Notes: generated by a model not told the origin, from the sequence alone. Numbered from the stretch's first letter, positions 14,925-23,026 are shown. The stretch is 23,098 nt of DNA from JBBQKP01 sp038326995 (GCA_038326995.1 JBBQKP010000032.1:1-23098); one strand, 5' to 3'. Program-made: numbers and translations.

Positions 14925-16631
14925 GTGCCAAGTGACCTGCAGCTCGAACAAGTTCTCCGCAACCAATTCGGCCTGGAGTCATTCCGCACCGCGCAAATCG
15001 ACGTGATCAAGTCCATCGTCGCCGGTCGCGACACGCTTTGCGTCATGCCCACTGGCGCGGGAAAAAGCCTGTGCTATCAGCTCCCGGCCGTCGCGTTGGG
15101 CGGCCTCGCGCTCGTCGTCTCGCCTCTGATTTCGCTGATGCGTGACCAGGTGCGTTTTCTCAACAGCAAGGGCATCGCCGCGCGAATGCTCGCATCAGAT
15201 CAATCGCCCGACGAGCGCGCCGAAGTGATGGACGAGCTCCACCGCGGCTTCGAAGGACTGTTGTATGTTTCGCCCGAGCGATTCGCCGCGGGTGGATTTT
15301 TATCACAAGCCACGAAATGGAAGCCCAAGCTCCTCGCTGTTGATGAAGCGCACTGCGTCAGTCAGTGGGGCCATGATTTTCGACCGGATTATTCCAATCT
15401 GGGCATCGTCCGCAGGGCCCTGAAAAACGAACTGGGCGATGTGCCCGTCATCGCGCTGACGGCAACTGCGACGCGCGAAGTCCGTGCCGACATCAGCGCT
15501 TCGCTCGGCCTGCGCGAGCCACTCGTCGTCGTCACCGGCTTCGACAGACCCAACCTCATCTACGAGTGCCGCCGCACGTCGACCGAGCTGGAAAAAATGG
15601 AGACGCTGCACAAACTCCTCTCTGCCGAGCCGGGAAGTTCGATCGTCTATTGCGCCACGCGAAAGGCCGTCGATGAGACGACCGAGCAGCTCAGTCGGAT
15701 GTTCAAAAAACGGCAGATCGATCCGTATCACGCGGGGATGGATCCGGCCCGCCGCGCCGCGAGTCAGCGTGCATTCATGGACACGCCCGGCGCGATCGCG
15801 GTTGCGACGATCGCGTTCGGCATGGGCATCAACAAGCCCGACACGCGGCTCGTCGTACACTTCAACATGCCAGGCACGATGGAAAATTATTATCAGGAAG
15901 CGGGGCGTGCGGGCAGAGACACCGCGCCGGCGAAATGCGTGCTGCTGTATTCGCCGCGCGATATGAAGATTCACGAATTCTTCATCGGCCGAATCGGCAC
16001 GGAAAAGACGCGAGAAAACAGCATGCCCCTGCCAGTCGAAACAATCGAACTGCTCAAGGCCCGCGCCACCGCCAAGCTCGAACTCATCGAGCGATACGCC
16101 AAATCCCGCGTGTGTCGACGTCAACAAATCCTCGACTACTTCGGCGACCGCGCCAAAGCAGAGGGCTGCTCGTGCGACGTGTGCAGATCAGGTACGGGCC
16201 AGGAGCGCGAAGAATCCGCGCCGGCGTCTCCCGAATTAACGCTGCTCGTCAAGCAGCTTCTCAGTGCCGTCGCACGCGTCAACGGGCGGTTCGGCGTGGG
16301 CACGGTCGCGGACATGCTCTGTGCGAATCCGACGCCCAACACCGAGCGGGCCAAGCTCGATGAGCTATCGACCTGGGGACTATTGAAAGCGCAGAAACCC
16401 AACCGCGTCATGGCGATGATTTACCGGCTTGTCGAGGCAAGGCTGGTCGAACAATTCGACCCCGACCAAAACGCCAGGCCGCGCGTTCGCCTGTCCCCGC
16501 TGGGCGTGCGCGTGATGCGAGGCGAGGAAGCCGTGTGGGATGAGCTGCGCGAGATTTTGCCGTCTCCGGTCAAGATCAAAATAAAAGGCGAGCGAGCGCC
16601 CCGCAAACGCCGAACGAAAAAACCAGCGTGA
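14925..16631 (+). CDS. recQ: ATP-dependent DNA helicase RecQ, without HRDC domain
   Basis: A 3'-5' superfamily 2 helicase for recombination repair and fork rescue. From the GTG at 14925 it has 568 residues. Q-motif region FGLESFRTAQIDVI, Walker A PTGAGKS with Lys47, motif II and aromatic loop VDEAHCVSQWGHDFRPDYS (139-157), then helicase-C with YHAGMDPARR, TIAFGMGINKPDTR and arginine-finger motif QEAGRAGRD. The zinc site follows (CRRQQIL...CSCDVC), then a winged-helix domain (ELTLLVKQLLSAVARV). The C-terminal HRDC domain of E. coli RecQ is missing and is replaced by a short basic tail (KIKIKGERAPRKRRTKK), which may bind DNA. The frame runs far upstream over the acyltransferase gene without RecQ similarity. 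An in-frame GTG at 14898 overlapping the previous stop is a possible alternative start. Confidence 0.95.
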   Translation: MPSDLQLEQVLRNQFGLESFRTAQIDVIKSIVAGRDTLCVMPTGAGKSLCYQLPAVALGGLALVVSPLISLMRDQVRFLNSKGIAARMLASDQSPDERAEVMDELHRGFEGLLYVSPERFAAGGFLSQATKWKPKLLAVDEAHCVSQWGHDFRPDYSNLGIVRRALKNELGDVPVIALTATATREVRADISASLGLREPLVVVTGFDRPNLIYECRRTSTELEKMETLHKLLSAEPGSSIVYCATRKAVDETTEQLSRMFKKRQIDPYHAGMDPARRAASQRAFMDTPGAIAVATIAFGMGINKPDTRLVVHFNMPGTMENYYQEAGRAGRDTAPAKCVLLYSPRDMKIHEFFIGRIGTEKTRENSMPLPVETIELLKARATAKLELIERYAKSRVCRRQQILDYFGDRAKAEGCSCDVCRSGTGQEREESAPASPELTLLVKQLLSAVARVNGRFGVGTVADMLCANPTPNTERAKLDELSTWGLLKAQKPNRVMAMIYRLVEARLVEQFDPDQNARPRVRLSPLGVRVMRGEEAVWDELREILPSPVKIKIKGERAPRKRRTKKPA

Positions 16632-16660
16632 GTTGAAGGATTCAAATGAGTCGCGAAAGC

Positions 16661-16742
16661 GTAGGGCCCGTAGTGCGCTGCGGACCTTTGCGTGCTCGCG
16701 GTGACTGGCAATGAATGGTCCGCAAAATACTGTGGTCCCTAC
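16661..16742. repeat. Imperfect long inverted repeat (REP-like)
   Basis: The ends GTAGGG and CCCTAC are inverted copies, and further in TGCGGACC (16679-16686) pairs with GGTCCGCA (16717-16724). The parts between pair only patchily. It begins 30 bp after recQ and could fold in RNA. An A-run follows after 16756, but no T-run in the recQ sense, so it is more like a dispersed palindromic element than a classical terminator. Confidence 0.55.
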
Positions 16743-17047
16743 AGGGCTCTCTCTCTAAAAAAAATTCCAGGTCCCACATGACCGGCTCGCCGAACAGACG
16801 GCGAGAAACTTTAATCATCCGACCAGTCAGTTGCCACCGTTTATTTCGAACCAAATCGACCGCCGCTTAAGAAAAAAATTTTATCGACGCCTCCCTTATT
16901 CCGTGCAAACCATTCAGACTTTCCATGTCTACCGATCGTTCGATCAATGCGTATGTAAGAGAGTCCGAGTAAAGAACGGGTGTCAGCACAGCCGTGAAAA
17001 ATTCGCGGACGCACGCGTGACAAAGCGAGCTTGCGTGAGATCGCGGA

Positions 17048-17201
17048 GCGGCATTTGTTGATGCAAGAGCGGCATTTGTTGACGCAGCAGCGGCATTTGT
17101 TGACGCAAGAGCGGCATTTGTTGATGCAGCAGCGGCATTTGTTGATGCAAGAGCGGCATTTGTTGACGCAAGAGCGGCATTTGTTGATGCAAGAGCGGCA
17201 T
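17048..17201. repeat. 21 bp tandem repeat, 7 full copies plus a 7-base remnant
   Basis: Units start at 17048, 17069, 17090, 17111, 17132, 17153 and 17174, with a remnant at 17195. Each reads GCGGCATTTGTTGA, then T or C, GCA, and AGA or GCA. Only these two places vary: T/C in the order T,C,C,T,T,C,T, and the last triplet AGA,GCA,AGA,GCA,AGA,AGA,AGA. There are no spacers. No start codon with a plausible ribosome-binding site leads into any of the open frames. Confidence 0.95.
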
Positions 17202-17362
17202 CGCTCCACGTTTTGTGTACTCGCAAAGTGTGCCGGCTGGTCGTGCGTCCTGGACACGCTCTGGAGTACCAAAACGAAGCGCCCGCGAGAGTGGGCGCGT
17301 GACGGTGCGGGTCGCGAACGAACCGGGCGGCGAGTCGGATCGAGATCGAGTCGCGATGTCTC

Positions 17363-17438
17363 CGTGTAGCCGCCAGCTTGCTGGCGCTTGATGTGCACGC
17401 ATCGTCGTTCGAAGCACCAGCAATCTGGCGGCTACACG
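17363..17438. repeat. REP/BIME-like palindromic element
   Basis: Perfect 14-base inverted ends, CGTGTAGCCGCCAG (17363-17376) and CTGGCGGCTACACG (17425-17438), enclose about 48 bases. The left end also forms its own hairpin, CGCCAG-CTTG-CTGGCG (17371-17386), and the right end a weaker one around CCAGCAATCTGG. Two facing hairpin-forming units are the layout of a BIME or a REP pair mobilised by a RAYT transposase. No transposase gene is in the window. Confidence 0.7.
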
Positions 17439-17615
17439 AAGGATGGGCACTTCAGACCCGACAAGGCGCGAGTGATAAGCGTGATTCGCACGTCGGGTCG
17501 GACGAAGCACCGCGCCCTGCCGATGAGTTGCATGGAAATGGCTTGCCAGCCGGGCCGGAATTTGGGATGCGCGGGGAGAACTGCGACGGGCCGGGGAAGT
17601 TGTGGCAGTCTAATT

Positions 17616-17650
17616 AAAAACCGCCCACGCATCGGGTGATGCGTGGGCGG
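17616..17650 (-). terminator. Rho-independent terminator of nrdJ
   Basis: Perfect 13-base stem CCGCCCACGCATC (17621-17633) with GATGCGTGGGCGG (17638-17650) and a 4-base loop. On the minus strand the stem is followed directly by TTTTT and then AATTA. It lies 30 bp beyond the nrdJ stop codon, in the right orientation. Confidence 0.93.
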
Positions 17651-17679
17651 AGAATTAATTGGTGGGTGATATTGTGACC

Positions 17680-20600
17680 TTACGAGCAGCCGAGCGATGC
17701 GCCGCAGTTGAGGCACTTGTAGCACGTGCCGCTGCGGACGGTGATGGAGCCGCACGTGGTGCAGGCGGGGGCGTCGGACTGAAGCTTGCCGGTCTGCTGG
17801 CTGAGTGAGTCGACTATTCCAGAGCGGATCACATCGGAGCCGATGCGGAAGGACTTTTTGTCGGCGGCCTTGGCTGATTCGAACAGAGGAGCATCATTGA
17901 TGCTGCGTTTGGGTGCGGCGGTGATGGCGGATGGCTCGATGTCGCCAGCGTCGTCACTGGTTCCATCGGTGTCGCTCGACTCCTTCAACGGCATGGCGGA
18001 TCGATCGCCGTTTGTTCGGTCGCCACTTCGTCCACCTGTTCGATCTGGCGCGTTGACGGCGCGATAGCCTTCGACGAATTCCATGGCCATCCATCGGAAG
18101 ATGTAATCGACCAGAGATTTGGCGAAGGGGATGTCGCTGTTTCGGGTCATGCCGTTGGGTTCGAAGCGGACGTGCTCGAACTTGCGGACGAGTGAATCGA
18201 CGGGCACGCCGTACTGAAGCGCGACGGAGACGAGGGTGGCGATGGTGTCCATCAGGCCGCCGATGGTGGAGCCTTCCTTGGCCATGGTGATGAAGACCTC
18301 GCCGGGCGAGCCGTCGGGGTACAGGCCGGTGGTGATGTACCCTTCGTGCCCGCCGACGTCGAACTTATGGGTGATGGCGTTGCGGGTGTCGGGCAGGCGG
18401 CGGCGAAGCGGTCGTTCGACGACGCGTTCGACGATACGCTCGATGACACGCGTGTGCTCGGGCGTGAGCGGTTCGACATTGCCCGCTGTTGCAGAGCTGA
18501 ACGACGTCGCGGCCTCGGTCACCAGGGCGACGACTTCGTCCTTCGCGGCGGCGATGTTTTCGTCCCCGTACCCTTCGTTGTCGTCGTCTTCGATCTCGTC
18601 GTCGCTCTTGATGTTGAGCGGCTGGCTCATCTTGCTGCCGTCGCGGTAGAGCGCGTTGGCTTTGAGGCCCAGCTCCCACGAAAGCTGGTACGACTGCTTG
18701 ATCTCATCGAGCGTGGCCTCGTTGGGGAGGTTGATGGTCTTGGAGATTGCGCCGCTGATGAACGGCTGAGCGGCGGCCATCATGCGGATGTGGCCTTCGG
18801 CGGCGATGTACCGCTTGCCGTGGCGGCCGCACTTGTTGGCGCAATCGAAGACGGGGTAATGCTCCTTGCGAAGGTGCGGCGCGTTCTCGATCGTGCCGCA
18901 GCCGCAGATGACGTCGCCCGCTTCTTCGATCTGCTTCTTCTTGAAGCCGATTTTCTTCAGCAGGTTGAAGCCCGGTGCTTGCCACACACTTTCAGGAATG
19001 TGCATGCGGTCGAAAAATTCCTTGCCGAGCGACCAGGGGCTGAACGCGAATTGCAGCTCGAACATCGCGGGGAGTGAGTCCTCGACTTTCTTGAGCTCGG
19101 CGTCGGTGAAGCCGCGGGCCTTCAGGCTCGCACGGTTGATGTGGGGCGAGCCTTCGAGAGAAAGCGTTCCCATGACGTAGCGAAGGATGTCGGTGATTTG
19201 CTCGGGGGAATAACCGAGGTTGACCAGAGCGGGCTTGAGGGACTGGTTGGCGATTTTGAAGTAACCACCGCCCGCGAGTTTTTTGAATTTGACGAGAGCG
19301 AAGTCGGGTTCGACGCCGGTGGTGTCGCAATCCATGAGCAGGCCGATCGTGCCGGTGGGCGCGATGACGGTGGTCTGCGCGTTGCGGAAGCCGTGCTGCT
19401 CGCCCTGTGCGAGGGCGCGGTCCCAGCACTCGCGGCTGGCCTGAAGAAGTTCGACTGAGGCGAGTTTATCAGCGTCGGAGAATTGTGACGCGTCGATGCC
19501 GACGGGCTTGATGGCGATCTCTTCGAACCCGCCGGCGATCTGCTTGCCGACGGCGTTGTGGTCGACGTCGTACGCGCCGCGCCGGTGGTTGCGGATGACC
19601 CGAAGCATGTTGTCGCGATTGGTTTGGTAGCCCGCGAATGCGCCGAGCTCACTGGCCATTTCCGCGCTGGTGGCGTAGCTCTCGCCAGTCAGGATGGACG
19701 AAAGCGCGGCGCACACGGCGCGGCCCTTATCGCTGTCGTACGGAATGCCCGCCTGCATGAGCATCGCGCCGAGGTTGGCATAGCCCAGCCCCAGCGTGCG
19801 GAACTTATAGCTGCGCAGTGCGATGGCTTCGCTGGGGAAGCTGGCCATGAGCACGGAGATTTCCAGGACGATGGTCCAGAGGCGCACGCCGTGCTTGTAG
19901 GCGTTGGTGTCGAAGGTTCGGGTTTCGCCGTCGAAGAAGTGCAGGACGTTGAGCGATGCGAGATTGCAGGCGGTGTCGTCGAGGAACATGTATTCCGAGC
20001 AGTTGTGCACGGTGATGCCGTTGGCGACGAAGCTGCTTGTGGCGGGTTCGGTGAGATCGAAGACGGGCTTGATGCCGATGGAGACGAGCGAAGCGACGGC
20101 GTCAGTGTTTCTTCCTGTGTTGATGTCGCTCGAAGAGTTGACCTGCATCGCCTGCACGGCCGAATTGAGGCGATCGAGCTTGGTCGCCGGCGATAAATCA
20201 GATGTTGAATCAGATGTTGAATCAGATGTTGAATCAGATGTTAAATCAGATGTGGTGATGTCGTCGGACATGAACGCGATGTGCTGCGCGAAGCGGCCGA
20301 GCGAGCCGTCGGCGATCGTGAGCGAATTCTGCTGACGTACACTCATCACGCCAAAGCCCAGCAGAATAACCTGCACGTCTTCGAGAAGTTCACTGTTCGA
20401 AGTTCGCAGGACCACGCTGTTGTCTTCGACGTCGGCGTCGGCGGTGAAGAGCGCTTTGAGCAGGTGCTTCTGCGCGGCCAGGCCGCTGGTGAAGGCCTCG
20501 TCCGAGAGACGATAGGAGCCGTCGAGCTTCACGCGAATGAACGGATTGATGCGGGAAATCAGGCGACGATTGGTGAGCGTACGCGTCGCGACGCCGCCGT

Positions 20601-22341
20601 CGTGATTGGCTGGAGATGCGTCATAAGACTCACTGGCGAAGCTGTCTTTGCTCCAGTTTTCGGTGGCGTAATCGACGAACGATTCGATCTGGGCCGGGGA
20701 TTTCAGAACGCGATCCAGGCGAAGCTCGGTGAGTGAGCCGTTGGCCTGTGAGAGCAGAAGGCCGGCGAGTTGGAAGAGTCGCGGCTCGTAGGGCTCGCCG
20801 ACTTCGTGAACGCATGCGGGCTGGCTGACGAGTTTCACGCGGTCGCCCGGGGTGAGGTGTCGTGCCTCGACCCAGCTATCTGTTGTCTGACCTTTGCCGA
20901 GTGAGAGCACCTTATGGTCGGCCGTGAGTTTGACGGAGTAGCCGCTGGTTGTGGTGAGCTGAAACACTTCCTTCGTGCCGGTCTGGTAGCTGCCGTCGGT
21001 CAGGCCGATGGTCTGCTTGTCGGTGTTGGTGATGAGCCTGGAGGGGATGTGGATCATGGAGTCGATGCGTCGCCAGATTCCGCCCGGCGTGAGCACGCGT
21101 GTGTCGCCCGTGACGCACGGATTGGACGCGTTGATGCGGCCGTCGGCGGGGCAGGTGTGCCACTCGTTGATCGTGGTGTCGTACTGAACGCCCGGATCGG
21201 CGCAGCGCCATGCTGCGAAGGCGATCTGATCCCAAAGATCACGCGCGTTGATCTTCCTGTGGACCTTGCCATCGGTTCGGCGAATCAGCGACCACTCGCC
21301 GCCCGACTCGACGGCCTTGAAGAAGCTGTTGGGAATGCGGACGGAGTTGTTGGAGTTTTGTCCGCTGACGGTGGTGTAGCTCTCACCGTTAAAGTCGAAA
21401 TCGAGCTTGAGCTTCATCTTCTTGGCGAGTTCCTGCTGGTCCTTGGGCAAAACTTTCATGCCCTCGACCATTGCGGAGACCTTAAGTTCTTCGCGGACTT
21501 TCCAGTTGACGAATTGTTCGATATCGGGGTGATCGAGATCGAGGCAGACCATCTTGGCGGCGCGGCGTGTTGTGCCGCCTGATTTGATCGCGGCCGCGGC
21601 GCGATCGCCGATCTTGAGGAAGGACATGAGTCCCGAGGATTTTCCTCCGCCCGACAAAGGTTCATCGTCGCCGCGCACTTTGCTGAAGTTCGAGCCCGTG
21701 CCCGAGCCGTATTTGAAGAGCCGTGCTTCGCGAACCCAAAGGTCCATGATGCCGCCCTCATTGACCAGATCGTCGCTGACGGACTGGATGAAGCACGCGT
21801 GAGGCTGCGGGTGTTCGTAGGCGTTGGAGGATTTTTTCAATTCGCCGGTGACTGGGTCGCAGTAGAAATGGCCTTGCGCTGGGCCGGTGATGTCGTAGGC
21901 GAAATTCAAGCCCGTGTTGAACCACTGCGGGCTGTTGGGGGCGACCATCTGATTGAGCAGCATGTAGGCAAGCTCGTCGTAAAACGCCTGTGCGTCGGCC
22001 GCGGTGTCGAAGTAGTTGTGACGCTCGCCCCAATTGCGCCAGCAACCTGCGAGGCGGTGGATGACTTGCCGTGCAGATTTTTCCGGGCCGAGGATCGCGT
22101 TGTCTTTGCTATCGAAGAGCTGCTTTCCCTGGGCGTCGAACTGGGGCACGCCCGCTTTGCGGAAATACTTGCTGACCATGATGTCGGTGGCGAGCTGCGA
22201 CCAGGAAGACGGAATCTCGGCGTCTTTCATTTCGAATACGGTCGAGCCGTCGGGATTGCCGATGCGACTCGTGCGGCGGGTCCATTCGATCTGGCCGTAA
22301 ACGTCCTGGCCTTCGCGGGTGAAGTGGCGGGTGATTTTCAT
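17680..22341 (-). CDS. nrdJ: Adenosylcobalamin-dependent (class II) ribonucleotide reductase with intein
   Basis: Reduces ribonucleotides to deoxyribonucleotides using a thiyl radical made from adenosylcobalamin. The precursor has 1553 residues; removing the 372-residue intein (409-780) leaves 1181. In the spliced protein the NxCxE active site is Asn407, Cys409 (radical cysteine, precursor Cys781) and Glu411, with the redox cysteine of DDTACNLASLN at precursor 792 and its partner Cys183 in HACFIQSVSDDL. PTGTIGLLMDCDTTGVEPD is the substrate-phosphate region. ICGCG and CANKCGRHGKRY add cysteines. A TSCPD domain lies near 1320-1430 (GYITTGLYPDGSPGEVFI), and the C-terminus is a Cys-rich zinc-ribbon-like tail (CTTCG...CYKCLNCG...C). 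No ATP-cone is seen. An AAGGAG ribosome-binding site precedes the ATG and a strong terminator follows the stop. Confidence 0.97.
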   Translation of the reverse strand: MKITRHFTREGQDVYGQIEWTRRTSRIGNPDGSTVFEMKDAEIPSSWSQLATDIMVSKYFRKAGVPQFDAQGKQLFDSKDNAILGPEKSARQVIHRLAGCWRNWGERHNYFDTAADAQAFYDELAYMLLNQMVAPNSPQWFNTGLNFAYDITGPAQGHFYCDPVTGELKKSSNAYEHPQPHACFIQSVSDDLVNEGGIMDLWVREARLFKYGSGTGSNFSKVRGDDEPLSGGGKSSGLMSFLKIGDRAAAAIKSGGTTRRAAKMVCLDLDHPDIEQFVNWKVREELKVSAMVEGMKVLPKDQQELAKKMKLKLDFDFNGESYTTVSGQNSNNSVRIPNSFFKAVESGGEWSLIRRTDGKVHRKINARDLWDQIAFAAWRCADPGVQYDTTINEWHTCPADGRINASNPCVTGDTRVLTPGGIWRRIDSMIHIPSRLITNTDKQTIGLTDGSYQTGTKEVFQLTTTSGYSVKLTADHKVLSLGKGQTTDSWVEARHLTPGDRVKLVSQPACVHEVGEPYEPRLFQLAGLLLSQANGSLTELRLDRVLKSPAQIESFVDYATENWSKDSFASESYDASPANHDGGVATRTLTNRRLISRINPFIRVKLDGSYRLSDEAFTSGLAAQKHLLKALFTADADVEDNSVVLRTSNSELLEDVQVILLGFGVMSVRQQNSLTIADGSLGRFAQHIAFMSDDITTSDLTSDSTSDSTSDSTSDLSPATKLDRLNSAVQAMQVNSSSDINTGRNTDAVASLVSIGIKPVFDLTEPATSSFVANGITVHNCSEYMFLDDTACNLASLNVLHFFDGETRTFDTNAYKHGVRLWTIVLEISVLMASFPSEAIALRSYKFRTLGLGYANLGAMLMQAGIPYDSDKGRAVCAALSSILTGESYATSAEMASELGAFAGYQTNRDNMLRVIRNHRRGAYDVDHNAVGKQIAGGFEEIAIKPVGIDASQFSDADKLASVELLQASRECWDRALAQGEQHGFRNAQTTVIAPTGTIGLLMDCDTTGVEPDFALVKFKKLAGGGYFKIANQSLKPALVNLGYSPEQITDILRYVMGTLSLEGSPHINRASLKARGFTDAELKKVEDSLPAMFELQFAFSPWSLGKEFFDRMHIPESVWQAPGFNLLKKIGFKKKQIEEAGDVICGCGTIENAPHLRKEHYPVFDCANKCGRHGKRYIAAEGHIRMMAAAQPFISGAISKTINLPNEATLDEIKQSYQLSWELGLKANALYRDGSKMSQPLNIKSDDEIEDDDNEGYGDENIAAAKDEVVALVTEAATSFSSATAGNVEPLTPEHTRVIERIVERVVERPLRRRLPDTRNAITHKFDVGGHEGYITTGLYPDGSPGEVFITMAKEGSTIGGLMDTIATLVSVALQYGVPVDSLVRKFEHVRFEPNGMTRNSDIPFAKSLVDYIFRWMAMEFVEGYRAVNAPDRTGGRSGDRTNGDRSAMPLKESSDTDGTSDDAGDIEPSAITAAPKRSINDAPLFESAKAADKKSFRIGSDVIRSGIVDSLSQQTGKLQSDAPACTTCGSITVRSGTCYKCLNCGASLGCS
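20002..21117 (-). other. NrdJ intein (372 residues) with decayed LAGLIDADG endonuclease
   Basis: Self-splicing protein insert at precursor residues 409-780, between ASNP and CSEYMF of the reductase. Splicing residues are complete: Cys1 in block A (CVTGDTRVLTPGG), block B TADH with His68, block F VFDLTEPATSSFVANG, and block G VHN ending in His371-Asn372, followed by Cys+1. The middle part resembles a LAGLIDADG homing endonuclease, but the first motif is LAGLLLSQANGSL (two extra residues and Asn for the catalytic Asp) and the second LLKALFTADADV (Ala for the final Gly). Cutting activity is probably lost while splicing should still work. Intein residues 289-309 are a (TSDS)n run encoded by a 12 bp repeat. 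Confidence 0.95.
20195..20254. repeat. 12 bp in-frame tandem repeat inside the intein
   Basis: Five units of (A/G)AATCAGATGTT start at 20195, 20207, 20219, 20231 and 20243; only the first and last bases vary. Read on the minus strand they encode TSDS/TSDL repeats between the endonuclease remains and the C-terminal splicing part. Unit length is a multiple of three, so gain or loss of copies keeps the frame. Confidence 0.95.
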
Positions 22342-22351
22342 GATGTGCGGA

Positions 22352-22357
22352 CTCCTT
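22352..22357 (-). promoter_or_regulatory. Ribosome-binding site of nrdJ
   Basis: The minus strand reads AAGGAG with 10 bases before the ATG. It is the strongest Shine-Dalgarno in the window and fixes the start. The 131 bp leader region upstream shows no recognisable B12-box, so no cobalamin riboswitch is called. Confidence 0.65.
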
Positions 22358-22444
22358 TTTGGGTGGCGGCGAAACGTGTTGGCCTTGGCAGTACTTTGCC
22401 CGGGCGCGCGTGGGAATGATTGAATTTGAACTGGTGGATTTCGG

Positions 22445-22486
22445 CTATTTGATCTCGGCTATTTGATCTCGACTATTTGATTTCTA
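22445..22486. repeat. 14 bp tandem repeat across the lipoprotein stop codon
   Basis: Three plus-strand units CTATTTGATCTCGG, CTATTTGATCTCGA and CTATTTGATTTCTA (22445, 22459, 22473), with a partial GATTTCGG before them. On the minus strand the last residues and TAG stop of the lipoprotein gene form the first unit, so the stop triplet is copied twice more downstream, each copy shifted in frame. Confidence 0.9.
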
Positions 22487-22994
22487 CAGTGTTTGGCTCT
22501 TGGGTCACGGGCGTGTTGATGCGTTCCTGCGTGGCGGTCGGATTCGTGATCGGCGGGACGACGGTGATGGCGAATACACCCGGCTGATTGTCTCCGGCCA
22601 ACGGTCCGTCGACGACTCGCGTCGTGCCGATCACAACGCCCGTCGTGCTGACGCGAACGATCTGCCCGCTTCGCACCGAGAATACGCCCAGATCCTGTCC
22701 TGCCAGGACGTCTGTGACGCGAATTTCCCCGGCCGATTCCACTAGATAAACCAGCGGCAACTCGCCCTGAACGACAGGCCGCAAGTCGGGCTGCAGCAGG
22801 ATCGGCAGTGATCGAGTGACGGTCGTGTTCGTCGTGGGAAAGCGAACTGGAGACTGAGTTTGTGGGGGCGGCAGTGGTCTTGAGTCGCTCGGCTTCACAC
22901 ACCCGCTTTGGGTGCTGATGTAAAGGCCAACCCAGATCGAGGCGGAGGCTACGGCAAAACGACTGAACGAGGTTTTTCTGTTTGAACGTGTCAT
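22473..22994 (-). CDS. Probable exported lipoprotein or periplasmic protein, unknown function
   Basis: A 173-residue protein of no family I recognise. The N-terminus is basic (MTRSNRKTSFSR), then hydrophobic (about 13-27, FAVASASIWVGLYIS), then TQSGC with Cys32. This is like a lipoprotein signal, but Gln rather than Leu at -3 makes the lipobox imperfect. A Pro/Thr-rich stretch (33-60) follows, then a compact beta-rich part with GEIRVTDVLAGQDLGVFSVRSG and repeated Val/Ile strands. The C-terminus is another Pro/Thr/Asn-rich stretch. It lies 131 bp before nrdJ on the same strand. A GGAAAG six bases before the ATG may be its ribosome-binding site. No link to ribonucleotide reduction is evident. 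Confidence 0.7.
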   Translation of the reverse strand: MTRSNRKTSFSRFAVASASIWVGLYISTQSGCVKPSDSRPLPPPQTQSPVRFPTTNTTVTRSLPILLQPDLRPVVQGELPLVYLVESAGEIRVTDVLAGQDLGVFSVRSGQIVRVSTTGVVIGTTRVVDGPLAGDNQPGVFAITVVPPITNPTATQERINTPVTQEPNTVEIK

Positions 22995-23026
22995 CCGTGA
23001 CTTTCCGTTTCCGATCGCGAACGTGC

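Larger units (their letters stand above)
16632..17679. other. Repeat-rich convergent spacer between recQ and nrdJ
   Basis: About 1.05 kb without a supportable gene. Apart from the listed repeats it holds two short hairpins: CTCGCCG/CGGCGAG at 16786-16805, and GCGCCC/GGGCGC at 17279-17298, the latter followed by a T-containing stretch on the minus strand. Near 16760 is an A-rich run. Open frames in this stretch arise from the 21 bp repeat, whose length is a multiple of three and which lacks stops in several frames. No recQ terminator with a clear T-run was found. Confidence 0.7.

Noticed and set aside
17048..17201. Possible CRISPR array
   Set aside because: The 21 bp units are directly joined, without unique spacers, and no cas gene is in the window.
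16841..17398. Overlapping open frames with ALASTN, RHLLMQ or PLLHQQM repeats
   Set aside because: They exist because a 21 bp repeat keeps several frames open at once. They start at non-ATG codons or have no ribosome-binding site, and the flanks show no protein family.
22342..22472. Cobalamin riboswitch upstream of the B12-dependent reductase
   Set aside because: The spacer is only 131 bp and no B12-box-like sequence was found in the minus-strand reading; an ordinary AAGGAG ribosome-binding site is present.
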